Assembly: GCA_002224055.1 (NCBI GenBank)
Contig: AZLU01000096.1
Location: forward strand, 1-64,000
Direction: 5' to 3'
DNA from: Pezizomycotina sp. ARF18
Lineage: Eukaryota; Ascomycota
DNA: 64,000 nucleotides
Part shown: positions 22,474 to 34,766 of the stretch, in pieces
Numbering within the stretch: position 1 is the first letter of the stretch
Layout: each line of letters starts with the position of its first letter
The notes under the pieces: generated by a model
What the model saw: only the letters and a program-made list of their open reading frames with translations
What the model was told of the DNA's origin: nothing
Databases searched by the model: none
Made by a program: the position numbers and the translations under genes

Positions 22474-25400
22474 ATGCTCCATCCGGCCGTCTACCAGAAG
22501 ATCGGCTTTTTCTACGCCCTTGGAAATACGCCTGCAAACAACCTTGCGGAGTACCTGCCGCCCGAGGTGGATGTTAGGGCTCTGCTCCTGGGATGTGGAG
22601 ACCCTAGGCACATTCTCTTCACTTCGTACCTCACGGAGGAAGCTGGTAAGTAGTCGCCGTCGTGTCATCAGACGCCCACCAACAGCTGGCTACATGTAGA
22701 GTTCTTGCAACTGACATTTGGATGTGATAGGGAAAGCCTCGGGACGAAAGTTGACTACACCTGCTGCGATGTCGAAGAGCTGTGATAGGTATTTTCGTGC
22801 AAATGCATTGTCTTTTGAGGTTTTGTCTTGATCACGACTTCGTTTGCTGACAACCGCATCCCTTTTATTTATTAGCGAGGGACGTCCTACTTCTATCGCT
22901 CATCGTCGGACAGAAATCGTCCGGTGTCACGGATGATGAAATTTCGACGCGTTTTACCATCCGTTGGTCAGCGAACGCGTCGTGCACGTCATCGAGCAGC
23001 AAACCGAAGATCTTTTGCGCCAGTTTTCGAGCCTCGAGAGCTACCAATCTTCGGAGTACGGTTAAAATTATCCGCGTGTGCAACAAGGATACGCTGAGCG
23101 AGCTTCGATCTGTTTGGTCGCTGTGGCTCGGGCTCGACGTCGCCGATAAAAAGGCTTTTAAACGCGGTTTGCTGGAGAAGCGCGAGCGCGATAGGAAATT
23201 CAGAGAATCGAAGTCGCGGGCGCTTCTGTTATGACCGTGGCCGCTCGGCTGGACCGTTGTGTGGAGCTTTCTATTCCGGTGGTTTGAAACATTCGAGCAC
23301 TTCTGGAAGCACGGCACGAATATACCGCGAGCTCCAAGGAACTTGCGCAGGCTAAACATGTGAACCCTACCTTTGCGTTTTCGCTTGGAGATGGGTTCGG
23401 GTTGCATTACGGTGCGTCGTACAAGTAGTCTCGCGATCTTATTCCCCGCTATTCATCAATACTCTATTTATTATCCCTTAGTATACAGTACTTATATCTA
23501 GGGTTTATAAAGAAAATTTAAGCGCTGATCATTCTCCAGGAACGGATCCAATCTTGGATTCCATCTATCCACGCATTTTGCCCCGATTCAAAAGGATAGC
23601 CCTATGCTCGGTGCTGACCGAGAAAGATGGCGCAGCAAAGGTCATGCAAACGTGCAGACAAACAGTTCCAGAAATGGTGCGAGGCCTTTCGCAGCCTTGT
23701 AAGCAAAGAGGCGATCACCGTCCGTTTCTACAGCGGTGATGCGCTCGCTTTTTGCCACGTATTACAAGCGAGGGGGTCGAATGTCACGAATTCACGCTCC
23801 GCCGAAACCGCTCACATTCAAGCCTTGCGTCTTGGACGGAGACGCGCCTCCGGCAAACTTTTAATGTCATCGATGGATCAAATTTGGTAGACCATACCGG
23901 ATTCTATAACCTTTTCCTTTCAGTTGCGCCGCTGCTCGAGAAAATGCCGTATTCTGTGTTTTACATGGAGACGCTCCTCGACTACGACCACCACAAGGAG
24001 AACGGCGATGCGGCTTTGCGACGTTCCTTGGGTGCGATCCAAGGCTTCTCTTTACGATTCTTGGGTTTGCGCCGGCGCCGTACCTATGCGGTTATTCTTC
24101 TTCCGGTCAAACTGGCGATATAATCGTAAAACATCTCGGCAAGGCTGCGGGTACCAATGAAGGAGTTACGCAAAGTTTCAACAGGATCCCCTGGAAGTAC
24201 CTTGAATATTTCGAGACGCCCAATGGCCTCGTGAGGTCCAACGAACTGGATTTCGACAAGCAAGAGCTGGTAACGGTTATTTACAAGATCTACCAGACCA
24301 TATTTAGCCACGAAAACACACTTGGGATGTACAGCAGGCTCTCACTGTCGAAAATCATGATGGCGATGAACCCCCACTATACCCGAATCTCCTTCGTTTA
24401 CCTCCTCGGCGTTATCCGATCGCGTCTTTCCCGCTCATTCGATTGGAATGTTTCATGGGTAGTCTGCTCGATGCAATCGGCAATGACAGTAGCATCATGC
24501 TCCGCAGCAATACGCTCCAAGAACTACTGACTTTGGCGAAAATGGCAGACGTGTACGAATCGACGCCCTCAAATACCCGCCGCAGGAATGCCTCTTGAAA
24601 TTCGGTGGGAAGCTGATGACCGGGTGTCGCCTCGGGCAAAGGTACCTCGGCTGACCTGCGTCACGCTCGTCGTGCCTAGAAAGGCTCTGAAACCGCTGAC
24701 TTCGGGTAACCCGGAACCATCGAACGCCTAGCTTTCAGCTCAATACGTTTACCCCTGAAGGTCACAACTCTACGGTTCCGTCCGGTACGCATTCGGCCGG
24801 GTCAAGCCCGATGAGAGGTAAACATGGTATCGCCAGATATCCAGTACCAAGCCATTACAGTCGAAGAGGATCGTAAAGCATGGGACGGACTGCTGATCTC
24901 GTTGTCAGCGCGCTAATTCCTTCCTGGTCGCTTTTGTCTGTCAATTTGGCCAACTCCGATGTCTTCTTGAATCTTACTACTACGCCATCTACCGTCCAGC
25001 TTACGAAGACGTTCGGTCTGAACTTGAAGATATTCGGCGCTAAATTGAATAGCAAAGGCGTTTACTTCTCGGAGTATTTCCCTGGCTGCGAGACGAATTT
25101 GGATATTATATACCCTCGAACCCTTCCGAGGCCGATAGTGACAGCGTTCGCCGTAAAACCGCTATTTCTGTCCCTCAGGCTCAACCGTCAAAGCTGGTGC
25201 GCCGTCTCCCGTTTTCTTCGACGGCCGAACACGAAACTCTGAAAAATAAACCATCGCTATCAGCCACTCGAAGAGCGGAACTAGGACAGCGGAAGTCAAG
25301 GTCGGCACGATCGTAAAAACGGCAGACTTCCCATATGCGGTCCGGGACAACCTGAAGCTCAGGATCGCTCGCACGTCAGGCTACGTCGAGGTCGTCGCCG

Positions 25401-26411
25401 AATTATCACACCCAGCAGATTTTAACAAGACTGTCCTATTCCCCGTCGTCCAGGAAAATAAAATTCCCATTCCGTGGGCGTTCCACCGCGTCGACCTAGA
25501 CCGCCTCCTATAATCGATATAGGCAAGCCCGGCGCCGAACTCGAATGGATCAACACTTCGATCACGTTCGGCTGGTCCGAGGGTGAACGCAAGATCCGCG
25601 ACGCGAACACCGGGAACACCACCACGGGCCATCCGCTGCTGGATGTCAAGGAATCCCTGCACAGTATTTTCCTTCGCAGCGTCGGCTTGCAGAGTCCGCG
25701 AAAATTCTCGGTGTTCAGCCTGCACGACGACGAGAGCGGCGGCGGTCACACGCTCATCTTCGTATCGTGCATGCGCATAACGTCGGCGCGCATCAGAACG
25801 TCGTAGCCGACGCCGCCGTGCTCCCGCTCGAAAAGGGCGATATGCCTGCGCTCATGGAGCTTATCCGGCCGCTGCACATGGCGCAGGATATCTGCACGGT
25901 TAAGACGAACGGGGAGGAGACTAAAGCGTGGAAGTACCTCCTGCCCAGCCTCGTCGAGCGCTGCAGGGTCGGCTGGACCCACAAGGAAAGCTGCGAGTAC
26001 AAAAGGCCCGGGCCCAGATCCCGTTATCGCTTCCCGACCACCCCGAAGGTGTAACGCCGATATGCTCTTGCGGAAAAGGTAAGCCGGGGAAGAGCTTCGC
26101 CTGGAAAGGGTTCGCGAAGTACTGCACCAGGATCGCGCTGTGTGGGTTGTACTCGTACCGTACGCGACGGAGGTGCAGGATATCGTAAGAGGGTCGAAGA
26201 TATTCAGCGCCGGGCGGGAGGCAACAAAGGAACTTGCGCCGGCTGCGGGAAGAAGGAAAGCGGCGGCTTACAGGGTGCGGCCGGTCCAACGAAGATATCC
26301 ATGTGCGGCGGCTGCAAAGCTGTGGGTTATTGTTCGAAAGAGTGTCAGGCAAAGGACTGGAAGGAGCACAAGAAGGTTTGCAAGCTTCTTGCAGGAGGAA
26401 TTGCGAAATGA
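22474..26411 (+). pseudogene. DUF4470 domain protein with C-terminal MYND zinc finger, frameshifted
   Basis: The protein belongs to the fungal DUF4470-MYND group, whose function is largely unknown; MYND fingers bind proline-rich partners. The ATG at 22474 starts LHPAVYQKIGFFYALGNTPA and continues VRALLLGCGDPRHILFTSYL, the DUF4470 signature. Three introns with canonical borders fit: 22646-22730, 22789-22875 and 23412-23539. Splicing restores KVDYTCCDVEE, then VIARDVLLLSLIVG, then GLHYGTDPILDSIYP. Further family-like blocks: FNVIDGSNLVDHTGFYNLFL (about 23860), FDKQELVTVIYKIYQTIF (about 24250), LTCVTLVVPRKALKPLTSG (about 24655), YVEVVAELSHPADFNKTV (about 25383) and DAAVLPLEKGDMPALMELI (about 25811). 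The MYND finger (26230-26390) reads CAGCGKKE, MCGGCKAVGYCSKECQ and HKKVC, with all Cys/His present in one frame. Length is about 1,200 residues. More than ten frame changes are needed. Confidence 0.85.
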
Positions 26412-28773
26412 AAGAAGTACTTAAGTTGAGTCTCCTTTTTTTTTCCAAACGAAAACCCTGAGAAAAAGAAAACAAAGAAATGGAAAGAATGAGGAAGGAA
26501 AGAAACGAGAGAGGAAACCAAATCACTGGGCTCGTGCATGTCTGCTTGGTTTTACCATTGTTATTATTATTGTTTTTTTCCTCGTTCCGGTCCTCGGATA
26601 TATTTCATGAACGATGGCAGCGATGTGGGGGATCCTTATGAAGTACTACTGCCCGCCATCTTCAAGTTATTTCTCCTTATCCCCCCCCCCCCCCCCCCTG
26701 ACTCCCAGTTCTCGCAATTTACCAGAGTAGCGACCAATAAGAAGCACTATATCATAGTACTCTAAGACAAGGGCAAGAATAATATAAGCTAGGTAAACTT
26801 CTGATACAGAATATACAAACTTGAAAGCACTGCAGAGTAACACGAGGGGTTCGTTTACGTTTTGAGATGACAGCGAAGCATCGGTGGTTATAATACTTCC
26901 CCACCGTCTCATGCATCTTTATGTACAAAAACCTCCTTGTTCCTCAACAGAGCCAAATCTAGAACGGTCCTAAGGGCTCTAGGCGCAGCAATCCTTATCA
27001 ATCCTTATCGACTCCGTTCTAGACTACATGGTTCACATGAAACGCCACAGGTAAGATCTATAATCGTTGTGTTGGCTGCCAATTGGCAATTAGACCTGTC
27101 TAGCCGCCGTTTCTCCGAGGCCAGTGTTTATTTAGAGGCGACTGCAGCACGCTTTGGCCTCCTCGATGCAATTGGACCTCATACGGTACGGGCGTGGTCA
27201 CGTCTTTTTATTGCACAACACTTCTAACCGTACTTAAAGCGAGAGGCAAACAAGGCTGTGGAGCCTCGGTTCTTCAAGAGGCCGCGTTGTTGTTGTGAGG
27301 TCCTAATAATTGGAGGTCTTTGTCTTTTCGGGGATTTTTGCGGAACTTGCGCGTTCGCAACCGATCTTTGAAATAGCGTCACTTTCTCACCTCTAGTACC
27401 GACCTTTTCCGTACTGGAATTGGTATGGAAACCAGAAGCAGGCGTTTCTTCAAAGGCCAGTTGTCGCTGCAAAAAGAGATTGCTCTTCAGCTTGCGCGCG
27501 ACGTCCGGGCTATCGCTACTGTGGAATAGCTGCCAGAAAATCTTCACCGCCCCCTTATATTCAGTCTCCCCGTAGTTGAGGAAGACCCAGACGTGTTATC
27601 GGAGGGGAAAGAAAATTCCTTTTCGAGAAGGTTTACCATTTTTCTCCCCTATGGCTTGACCAATTGGCCATTGCTCCACAATCCACGTTACATGAGAAAC
27701 ACGCATATTCTAAGGAGAAAGTATTGTTTGGCGGGTAAAGTGTTCCGTTTGCGTGAGGAAATACTAATATTTAGCCACCGAGTCCAGCCCATTTGCTCCT
27801 TGTGCTTGAGATATGGAGTCTCCACGTTCAAGCTGGCCGTTATGTATGTCTTTGCAGTATAATGCCGAAAGTCCGTATGCGTGATGTAAGTGAGGATATA
27901 TAGTATATATATATACATGTACATGACACTATTAGGATCCATATATCAACCATACATATATATGACTTCTAGATTACAGTTCTTTATATCATACAACGTA
28001 AATTCCTTTATATCTAAGCATTTCTAAATTCTTCATTCTTGCTTTGGTTCTCAAGGGTTCTCCTTGCCCCTAGTGCCCCACTACTTAATCCCCCACGACC
28101 GATAGTACGACGTATAAACACTTATATACCCTAATCTAGGTAACACTCCACTCTCTTACTCGTCCACTCATGTACATACCTAGAGATATTTATAGAAATC
28201 ACCTCCGATGCATTTTATACGTGTTTATGAGTCTTATATTACCTGAATTAACATGTTAACAGAAGGCAGGGACTTTTCTTTGGCCTTGCAAGTCCATGTG
28301 TTTTCCATATAGCCCGGTTACGTAAGCAGCTCGCGATATATCCCCAGAAACCGGAACCAATCACGTTGCAATCAATACTCAAGATCGCAACGCGAATACC
28401 TCTTTATCAGCAGAATAAATATATACCCAGGTACAGCGAAGATCATCAATCAGTATAAAACTATTTTCTGCTTCCTAAAACTTCAGTCACCAACTACTAA
28501 AGCCGATGATATGTCTTAGAGGAATATACGCAAAGAAAGCACGTCCTTATCGATATAGGGTTCCGTTATCTCATCGGAAGCCTCTACCACTTTTATAGAT
28601 CCTGTATCACAACTCGGCTTCAATCTAACCTACGGTTGCGCCCTGCGATGCGCGCGGCTCGATCTTCACTTTCATCAAGGCGTTTATTCTGGCCTTGTCT
28701 CTCATTTCTGAGATTGTAAGAATCAGCGCCTACAACAGTTCATCTGCTCTCATGGAAGCTATTGCGCTGTCGC
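26412..28773. other. gene-poor stretch
   Basis: It contains the C homopolymer at 26681-26698 and two frames of about 100 codons (26937-27227 on +, 27224-27547 on -). These meet tail to tail and show no motif I can name. The 27.9-28.7 kb part is AT-rich and has no plausible frame. Confidence 0.45.
26681..26698 (+). repeat. 18-nt poly(C) homopolymer
   Basis: An unbroken run of 18 C. Runs of C this long are far rarer than A/T runs, and this one is a likely spot for length error or true length variation. Confidence 0.9.
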
Positions 28774-29055
28774 TTATTTGGCAGGCCTTAGATTTGGAAT
28801 ATAATGGTGTCGGGCGATCACCGCTGGGTTTAATTCCTTCAGGCCCTTGATCATGGGATCTCGTGGTAGTAATGGGCGTATATATTCACCCGACGTCTCT
28901 GCAAACCAATCATACCACCATTTTGGCAGCTTTGCCAATGGCTCAATCTGCAAAAGTTCCCCTGGCAAGTGACCTACGATTATTGTCTCTGGTACCGCAA
29001 ATTCCACAACAAACATAAAGCATCTGACGTATGAAGGACTCGCTTTGAGGTACAT
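28774..29055 (-). CDS. hypothetical protein fragment, 93 codons, intact frame
   Basis: A minus-strand frame from ATG 29055 to TAA with natural-looking protein composition: FVVEFAVPETIIVGHLPGEL, LAKLPKWWYDWFAETSGEYI and RDPMIKGLKELNPAVIARHH. It stays open upstream of the ATG to the T/A homopolymer at 29088-29105 (AAA codons on this strand), so the true start could be further up or the piece may be the 3' part of a longer gene. I do not recognise the family and propose no function. It is unusual here in being unbroken. Confidence 0.4.
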   Translation of the reverse strand: MYLKASPSYVRCFMFVVEFAVPETIIVGHLPGELLQIEPLAKLPKWWYDWFAETSGEYIRPLLPRDPMIKGLKELNPAVIARHHYIPNLRPAK

Positions 29056-29087
29056 TCTCCACTTCAGTTGTTTGTATCGCTTTCCAA

Positions 29088-29105
29088 TTTTTTTTTTTTT
29101 TTTTT
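29088..29105 (+). repeat. 18-nt poly(T) homopolymer
   Basis: A T run immediately upstream, in the minus-strand sense, of the 93-codon frame. Confidence 0.85.
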
Positions 29106-30906
29106 GCTTTTAACTTCTTTCTATTGGCGAAAAATTTTTGCCTATCTTTCCCTCGTTTCCTCCCTTATATTTCTTTCATTAAGACGAAATATTATTGGGT
29201 GAGTCGCGTCCGGATATACTTTTCCAGCAGCCCAAAGGCTCAGCTTAATTCATATTGAGCCGGCACTTAGGACGCGAAGGCCACATTTGGGAATCTTCTG
29301 CTCTGGACAGATGACGTTTGGTGGTCGCTATAGCTCAGTCGCCTTCTCCGCCCCCTCCTTTACATCTCTAACTAGCCGATGGCTTCAACGACCCTTGATA
29401 TTCTGGATATATATCTTAAGCTCTGTGTCAAACGCGACTGTGACTCTCCAACCTCGCGGCACCGGCGATGGATAAACCATTTCTTTTCAGAGCAACTAGC
29501 GCAGTTTTTGCAAGTCGCTGCTTTAGCAGGACGTCTTAAATTACTTTGTCTCAGCAGACGATATCGAGTCCATGGTGGCAACTTTTTTTGATCCACCTCC
29601 TCAGTCCTCATTACCAAGTCGAAGGTTCATTGAACTCATTATAGAGCTCCGGCGGAGTTCGGGAGTGTTTTCACACAGTAGTCATGCCTTCAGATAAAAA
29701 AAATGACTCGAGAAACAGTTCTGAAGTGGTATGTATAGCCTTGCCTTCATACTCACCTCTTATCCTAATATAATCTTAGAAGGGGATCAACATTGACTCA
29801 ATTTTTCCGTAAAGGATAGGGTATAGAGTACGAAAAACAGAGACATGTCAGCTATACCCTGACTTCTTGGGGCAAGGATATTAAGGGCGTTCATATCAGA
29901 GCGATCAAAGCTATATAGCTAATACTTCTTTGGCATTCTTAGGTATTAGACGGAATTTCTTTTTCCCGTTTCCTTGGATCTTCTCTACATCTCCCTGGAG
30001 ATCAATGACGCAAGTTCCCTATATTATAAAATAGACGCGCTAAAGTCGATCAAATAAGGACCCCCAGGTGAGACTCCCTTGATAACCCCCGAGGGACCTC
30101 CGGGGAGGTCTGTGAGAGGCGTTGCCGCATTACGTTGGGGTGGCGATGGTGCGAAAGTGGGCAAGGGTGGGAGCCTCCGCCGCATAATCCGGGGAGCTAT
30201 ATGGAAAGTCCGGGACCTCAGTTAACCCATGGCCCACCAGATCTGTAATTGGCTCAGCGGTTAACAATCCCTATCCAATGGGATTCGATCGAGATCTCGA
30301 ATGAACACAACCTCTAAGAGATAGTATCGTGGTATACTATCGAACCTCTTCGAGCTATATATTGCTTTCAAGATCCACAGCTTGATCCCATGGGCCCACT
30401 CGAGCCATCTTTCGCAAGTTCGCACCAGAGAACAGGGCGAGTTTCATTCACGAGACATAACCAGATCGAGGCATAAGAAGGTCCGCCGATGTCCCCGCCA
30501 GCTCACAGTCTTCCTTGATTCTCCCCGAACCAGTTGGCGTCCAGCGACAAGAGCGCCCAAACCAGAAAGAGAAGAAAGAGCAAAGAACAAGAACTAAAAA
30601 ATCAATCAATCACACCCCCCCCCCTCCCCCGGCGACTGCTTACTGTACTCGCTTCTTTCTCAGCCTTGTGACTTTTTTGAACAAGAAAAAAAAATTTTTC
30701 CCCCCCCAATCCTTTTCTCGCCCAGGGAACTTCCGGATTTCGCACCCCCTCGGGTGGGTAAAACCGTCCAAATCTAGCTCTTTTTTGTCGCGAATACGTA
30801 CCCCTCTCTCAATGTTCTCTACCGGTTCGACCCTTCCGCAGCTGGCCAAAAGAGGAGACGGTCGACTTCACCAGTGGGTTCAAGCACGAGCCCTACGAAT
30901 GTAAGG
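29106..30906. other. intergenic, with leader of the Zn2Cys6 gene
   Basis: A possible short coding fragment at 29379-29591 on + (begins MASTTLDILDIYLKLCVKRD) is not supported by any motif. The segment 30100-30200 is G-rich without a frame I can assign. From 30610 the DNA becomes C/T-rich (C runs at 30615-30630 and near 30700), consistent with the leader of the next gene. Confidence 0.4.
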
Positions 30907-33312
30907 ATGGCAGATATCGGAGGAATGACTCCTATACTTCCGGATCAGCACCCGCCCCTGACGGCGTCGGCTCCGTCGTCGACATCTGCAACTGAGAATA
31001 GAGATCAACAGCAACCGAGGAAGAGAGGGACGGCCTGTGAGGCCTGTCGAACCAAGAAGTCTAGATGCGATTCTGTTCGCCCAGTGTGCGGCGCCTGTGC
31101 GAAAGCTCACATTGGGTGCAAGTATCCAAGCGATAGCACATTGAGCATGTAGGTACATTCTAACACGCGACCCATAATCCCTCTTCTACACGTTTACTCA
31201 AAGATATTTTTTAAGATGAAAAAAAAAAAAAAAAATGGCGGGGCTTCCTTTTCTTCCTTTGTATGTGTTAAGTGGAAGAAAACGAAAAGTATAGAGGACA
31301 AGAAAATGAGGTAGAAATATGAGTTCCGTTATGAGCGGGTTTGTGTTTATGAAACTTGAAGTGTTTATGAATGCGCTAATACTTGTCATTAATGTCTATT
31401 GCGACGCACTTTTAGCTACGAGAAAACGAGCTTCCGTATCCTAGAAGGAATAAATCGGATCGAACGCCTTCTAGCAGATAAGCAACGATCCTCCGATGTA
31501 CTTACTCTATCGTCTCCCCTCTGAGCTATACGGCATCGGGTGCGGCAGGGCACGCAAGAGCTGCCTCGATAACGACAGCAGCCACACCTATGCAGATTCG
31601 AAATCCCGACGAACTGGAGGCAGAGGTATTGCACATGACCTGGCAGAGGAGCCTCCTCTTGTCGAAACCGAGGGAGACTATGAGGTTACCCTGGAATCGG
31701 TTTTGACGTGGCCAGTGCTTACACAGCTGCCCGACGGCAATGACGTTCGCCCACGAAGTCCTTATGTCGACAGAAAGATGTTGAAGCTCCGGCCGCAACG
31801 CCCCCACGTCGACCGACTCCCAATGATCACTTCAGACTCAATCAAGAGCCTGATTCAGATGTTTGTTAAGAACGTATACCTGAAGTACCCCGTAGTGGAC
31901 CTAAACGAGCTCGATTCCGCGATCGCTATCATGCTGGAAAATGGCGGTCCTGGTTGGGATCTTGATACTTGTCTCGTCTGCCTTGCGTGTGCTTTGGATC
32001 CGTATCTGAGATTATGGGAATTTCGTTTACACTTCGAAGCAGGAACCTCCAACCGCGCGCCTGGAAGCGTGGAGGTGGTGGTCGCTGGCGCAGAAGCGTC
32101 TTGCAATCGCGGTTTCTGAAAATTCGATTCTGGCCGTCCAATGTCAATGTCTTGCGGGGTACGGTTCATCTGTGTTCCAATATGGTTTCTTAATGACGAG
32201 GCTAATTTCCTAGCTCAACCACTGGCCAAAATAAAATAAACAAAAAAATGATAAAGAGAGAAAGAAAGAAGAGAATAGAATAAATATATATATTATATGA
32301 AAAACCTTCTGTTGGAGTTAGTCAGTTTACTGAATCAAAGTGTAACGCAGTTTCTGGTTTATGTACAACTTCGAGCCTCTGGCCGCCATCAAGGTTCTAA
32401 ACGCTGCTTGTCTCTCATGGCAAGCTATTCACTTGGAAGCCGAGCCTCTGCAGACTATAGCCCTGGGTCGGAGGCTATAGGGAATATAGAAAGCAGCGAC
32501 TGCTGTGGACGGCGATGAAAGCTGAAAGCGAGCTACGTATAGAACTTTCTCTTCCATTGTCTGATGCGGCCAGGCTAGAATTCCCGCGCGAAATCCCGAC
32601 CCCGCCATCCGAATTTCGAGTACTCCATCAGAGCCTCGGTGACGAAGAAGAGCATAGGGCTTGGTTCTACTACGTGGGGGATATTTTCATACGGCGCTGC
32701 CAAACAGGATCGCGACCGAGATGACAAACATTCCGCAAGGGTCATCAGGACCGACGACGTGAAAGGTCTAGTCAAGGCAGCCAAGGAGTTCGAAGTCACG
32801 CTGCGGGAATGGCGTGACTCGCTACCTACCCAATAAAGTTTCCCGACCCTCTGGAAACCGACGAGCAGGACGAGTGTACGCGCCAGTTCTGGACGACGAG
32901 CTACAAAGCCAGCTGCGGGCGAGATATATCGAGTGCTTTGAATCGCTTTACAGGCCATTCACGCAAATTGTGCTTGCAGGTTTCGGTGATGCTGACAAGG
33001 AAGCCACCACGATGGCTGCGAAGGGGCTAGTGTTCTGCTTGCTGCGTATGAAGAGCGAGCTTTTGCTTTACAGGCACCAACGGCTGTGGATTGAATGTCG
33101 GGCCGCCTTACTTTGCACGCTCATCATGATAGCTGCGCTCCTCGCGAAAGGCTCATCTAGATTACGGCATCCCGAATTGCTGGATATTCGAACGGCTGGC
33201 AAAAGCGATGGAGACAGTCGAACGAAATTTGTTGAGATGGAAAACATCCAGTCTGGAGATTGAAAAATACGTCGAGGTCCTACAATGGGCCAAGAGATTA
33301 ATTAATTTATGA
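30907..33312 (+). pseudogene. Zn2Cys6 fungal transcription factor, frameshifted
   Basis: A fungal-specific DNA-binding regulator acting in the nucleus. From the ATG at 30907 the zinc cluster lies at residues 44-71: CEACRTKKSRC, then CGACAKAHIGC, with the canonical C-x2-C-x6-C-x6-C-x2-C-x6-C spacing. An intron at 31149-31415 (GTAGGT to TTTTAG) joins DSTLS to IYEKTSFRILEGINRIERLL, the usual linker/coiled-coil region. The middle region follows in changing frames: PDELEAEVLHMTWQ, IKSLIQMFVKNVYLKYPVVD, WSLAQKRLAIAVSENSILAV and ELRIELSLPLSDAARLEFP. The C-terminus reads AKAMETVERNLLRWKTSSLE then EVLQWAKRLINL before TGA (33310-33312), typical of the family's end. A second intron probably lies near 32155-32360. 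About six to eight frame changes are needed. The regulon cannot be inferred. Confidence 0.85.
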
Positions 33313-34453
33313 CATACTATCGGTATACGCCGGTGAGTTTGACCATGTTACTCCCACGTTATCACCAGAATAAATGATCTGTCTCCAAAGTTCTCCTTAT
33401 ACTAATGAACTTTTTAGGTTCTTTCCCATCTGCAAAGTAACACTGACCTACCGTCCGACTCAGCGAGGATACTTTGCATTCCCTATTCTTCCAAAACGCT
33501 CTTCAAGAACTTGACTATAGGGCTTTTATAAGTCGCTTAAGGCCCCAAGTCGGTGGACTTAGAAGACATCGTGCCTTTGTCCTTTTCTTTCTTTCATTCT
33601 TTTTTCTTCTCGCTTTTCTTGCTTGCTGTGCTTAAGCCTGTGAGCTAAGCGAAGTCTCGTTTTTATGAATCCAGCGCGATGCGACCACGAAAGGTAATAG
33701 GATCTCGAAGGAAACAGTTTCTTTTCTCCTTTTTTTTCCTTCTCTATTTCTATTTCTTTTCCTTTCTAGTCAAGCGATATATTTCCGATCGTCAGGCCTT
33801 TCGACGGTGGCGATGAGAATCAAGGCTATAAAAGGCGCTAATATGCTCATACGGGGAATCATCCTTGAGTATCATACCTTAATGAATCAACCTCCACGTA
33901 TTTTCCCTTTGACCTGATGGTATATCATTCTTGATTCATCTTCATTATGTTTCTTTTCAGTCCCTTTCATAAATAAGGTGTGGATATCGCTCTTTGAGCC
34001 CCCATAATTTGATTCGTCGTATTGTATCATCCTAGCGTTATTGGTGTGGGGGGGACAAGAAGAAAAACTCTGACACATCCCGATCCTGATTTGTGATGCA
34101 AAGTTTCACAGTATAGTTACGTCTTAGCAAGATGTTTCCTGTATTGTTTATTGAAGAGTTAGCAGAGTTTTCCGGCAAAAGAAAAGAAAGAGAAGGAAAA
34201 GCAAGGAAACCGTATTTGCTATTTCGTGTCTCGATGAGCCACTGCTTGGGGTCATTCACAACATGCCGGAAGCTACATAGCCTAGATGCTGGTCTTTCTG
34301 CTTCCTTGGAGTCGAAATGCGCCAGCGCACTCAAGTCGCTCTGCTCAAGACCAGCATAGTTTCCCCCTTCGGTTAGGGACCGCCAGTTGTACATTGCCGG
34401 TTGAGAGTGTACTGCTGTTGTCCACCGTGATAGCGCATCTCGTTCGCGGGTAC
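33313..34453. other. gene-free stretch
   Basis: T/C-rich tracts at 33570-33620 and 33720-33770. No frame with a recognised motif. The frames around 34038-34836 overlap the hairpin element and are artefacts. Confidence 0.5.
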
Positions 34454-34458
34454 GATAC

Positions 34459-34572
34459 CAAGCGGGGGACAAAAAAAATGAGACACTTTTTAATTGCACT
34501 TTTTACCATACAAATTACGTGCAAAATATATGCCTTCAAAAAAAAGTTTCTCATTTTTTTGTCCCCCGCTTG
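34459..34572. mobile_element. 114-bp MITE-like hairpin element
   Basis: The ends are long inverted repeats: the left arm starts CAAGCGGGGGAC plus an A run and ATGAGACAC; the right arm complements it nearly perfectly over about 32 bp and ends GTCCCCCGCTTG. GATAC directly flanks both ends (34454-34458 and 34573-34577), which could be a 5-bp target duplication. Because the arms could extend one base further, a TA duplication cannot be excluded. There is no coding capacity, so any mobility would need a transposase from elsewhere. Superfamily unassigned. Confidence 0.65.
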
Positions 34573-34766
34573 GATACATACCACGGTCTTTGGTGGGCTT
34601 GCATGGGGGGGCGGACTTTCACCAATCGGAAAGCGAGCTAGGTTTCGGGAGGGCTCGTTCGTGGTTTGTTTGAAAAAGGATAAGGATAGCGAAAAGAGAG
34701 CACTAGGGTTGCACCCTAAAGTGGATGATCGCTGGGAACGACGGGGGGGGTAACGTGGGTGCGCGG

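Noticed and set aside
25921-26526. 201-codon minus-strand frame, the longest single frame after the NLR frames
   Set aside because: It is antisense to the end of the DUF4470-MYND gene, whose motifs are clear on the plus strand. The frame has no motif of its own.
27224-27547. 107-codon minus frame with a Lys/Arg/Gln-rich stretch, considered as a transposase tail
   Set aside because: No catalytic or DNA-binding motif and no terminal repeats nearby. The similarity was only compositional.
30241-30300. tRNA-like A box (GGCTCAGCGGTTAA) followed by a GATTCGA T-loop-like motif
   Set aside because: Spacing between the boxes is about 12 nt too short for a tRNA, and no acceptor stem pairs.
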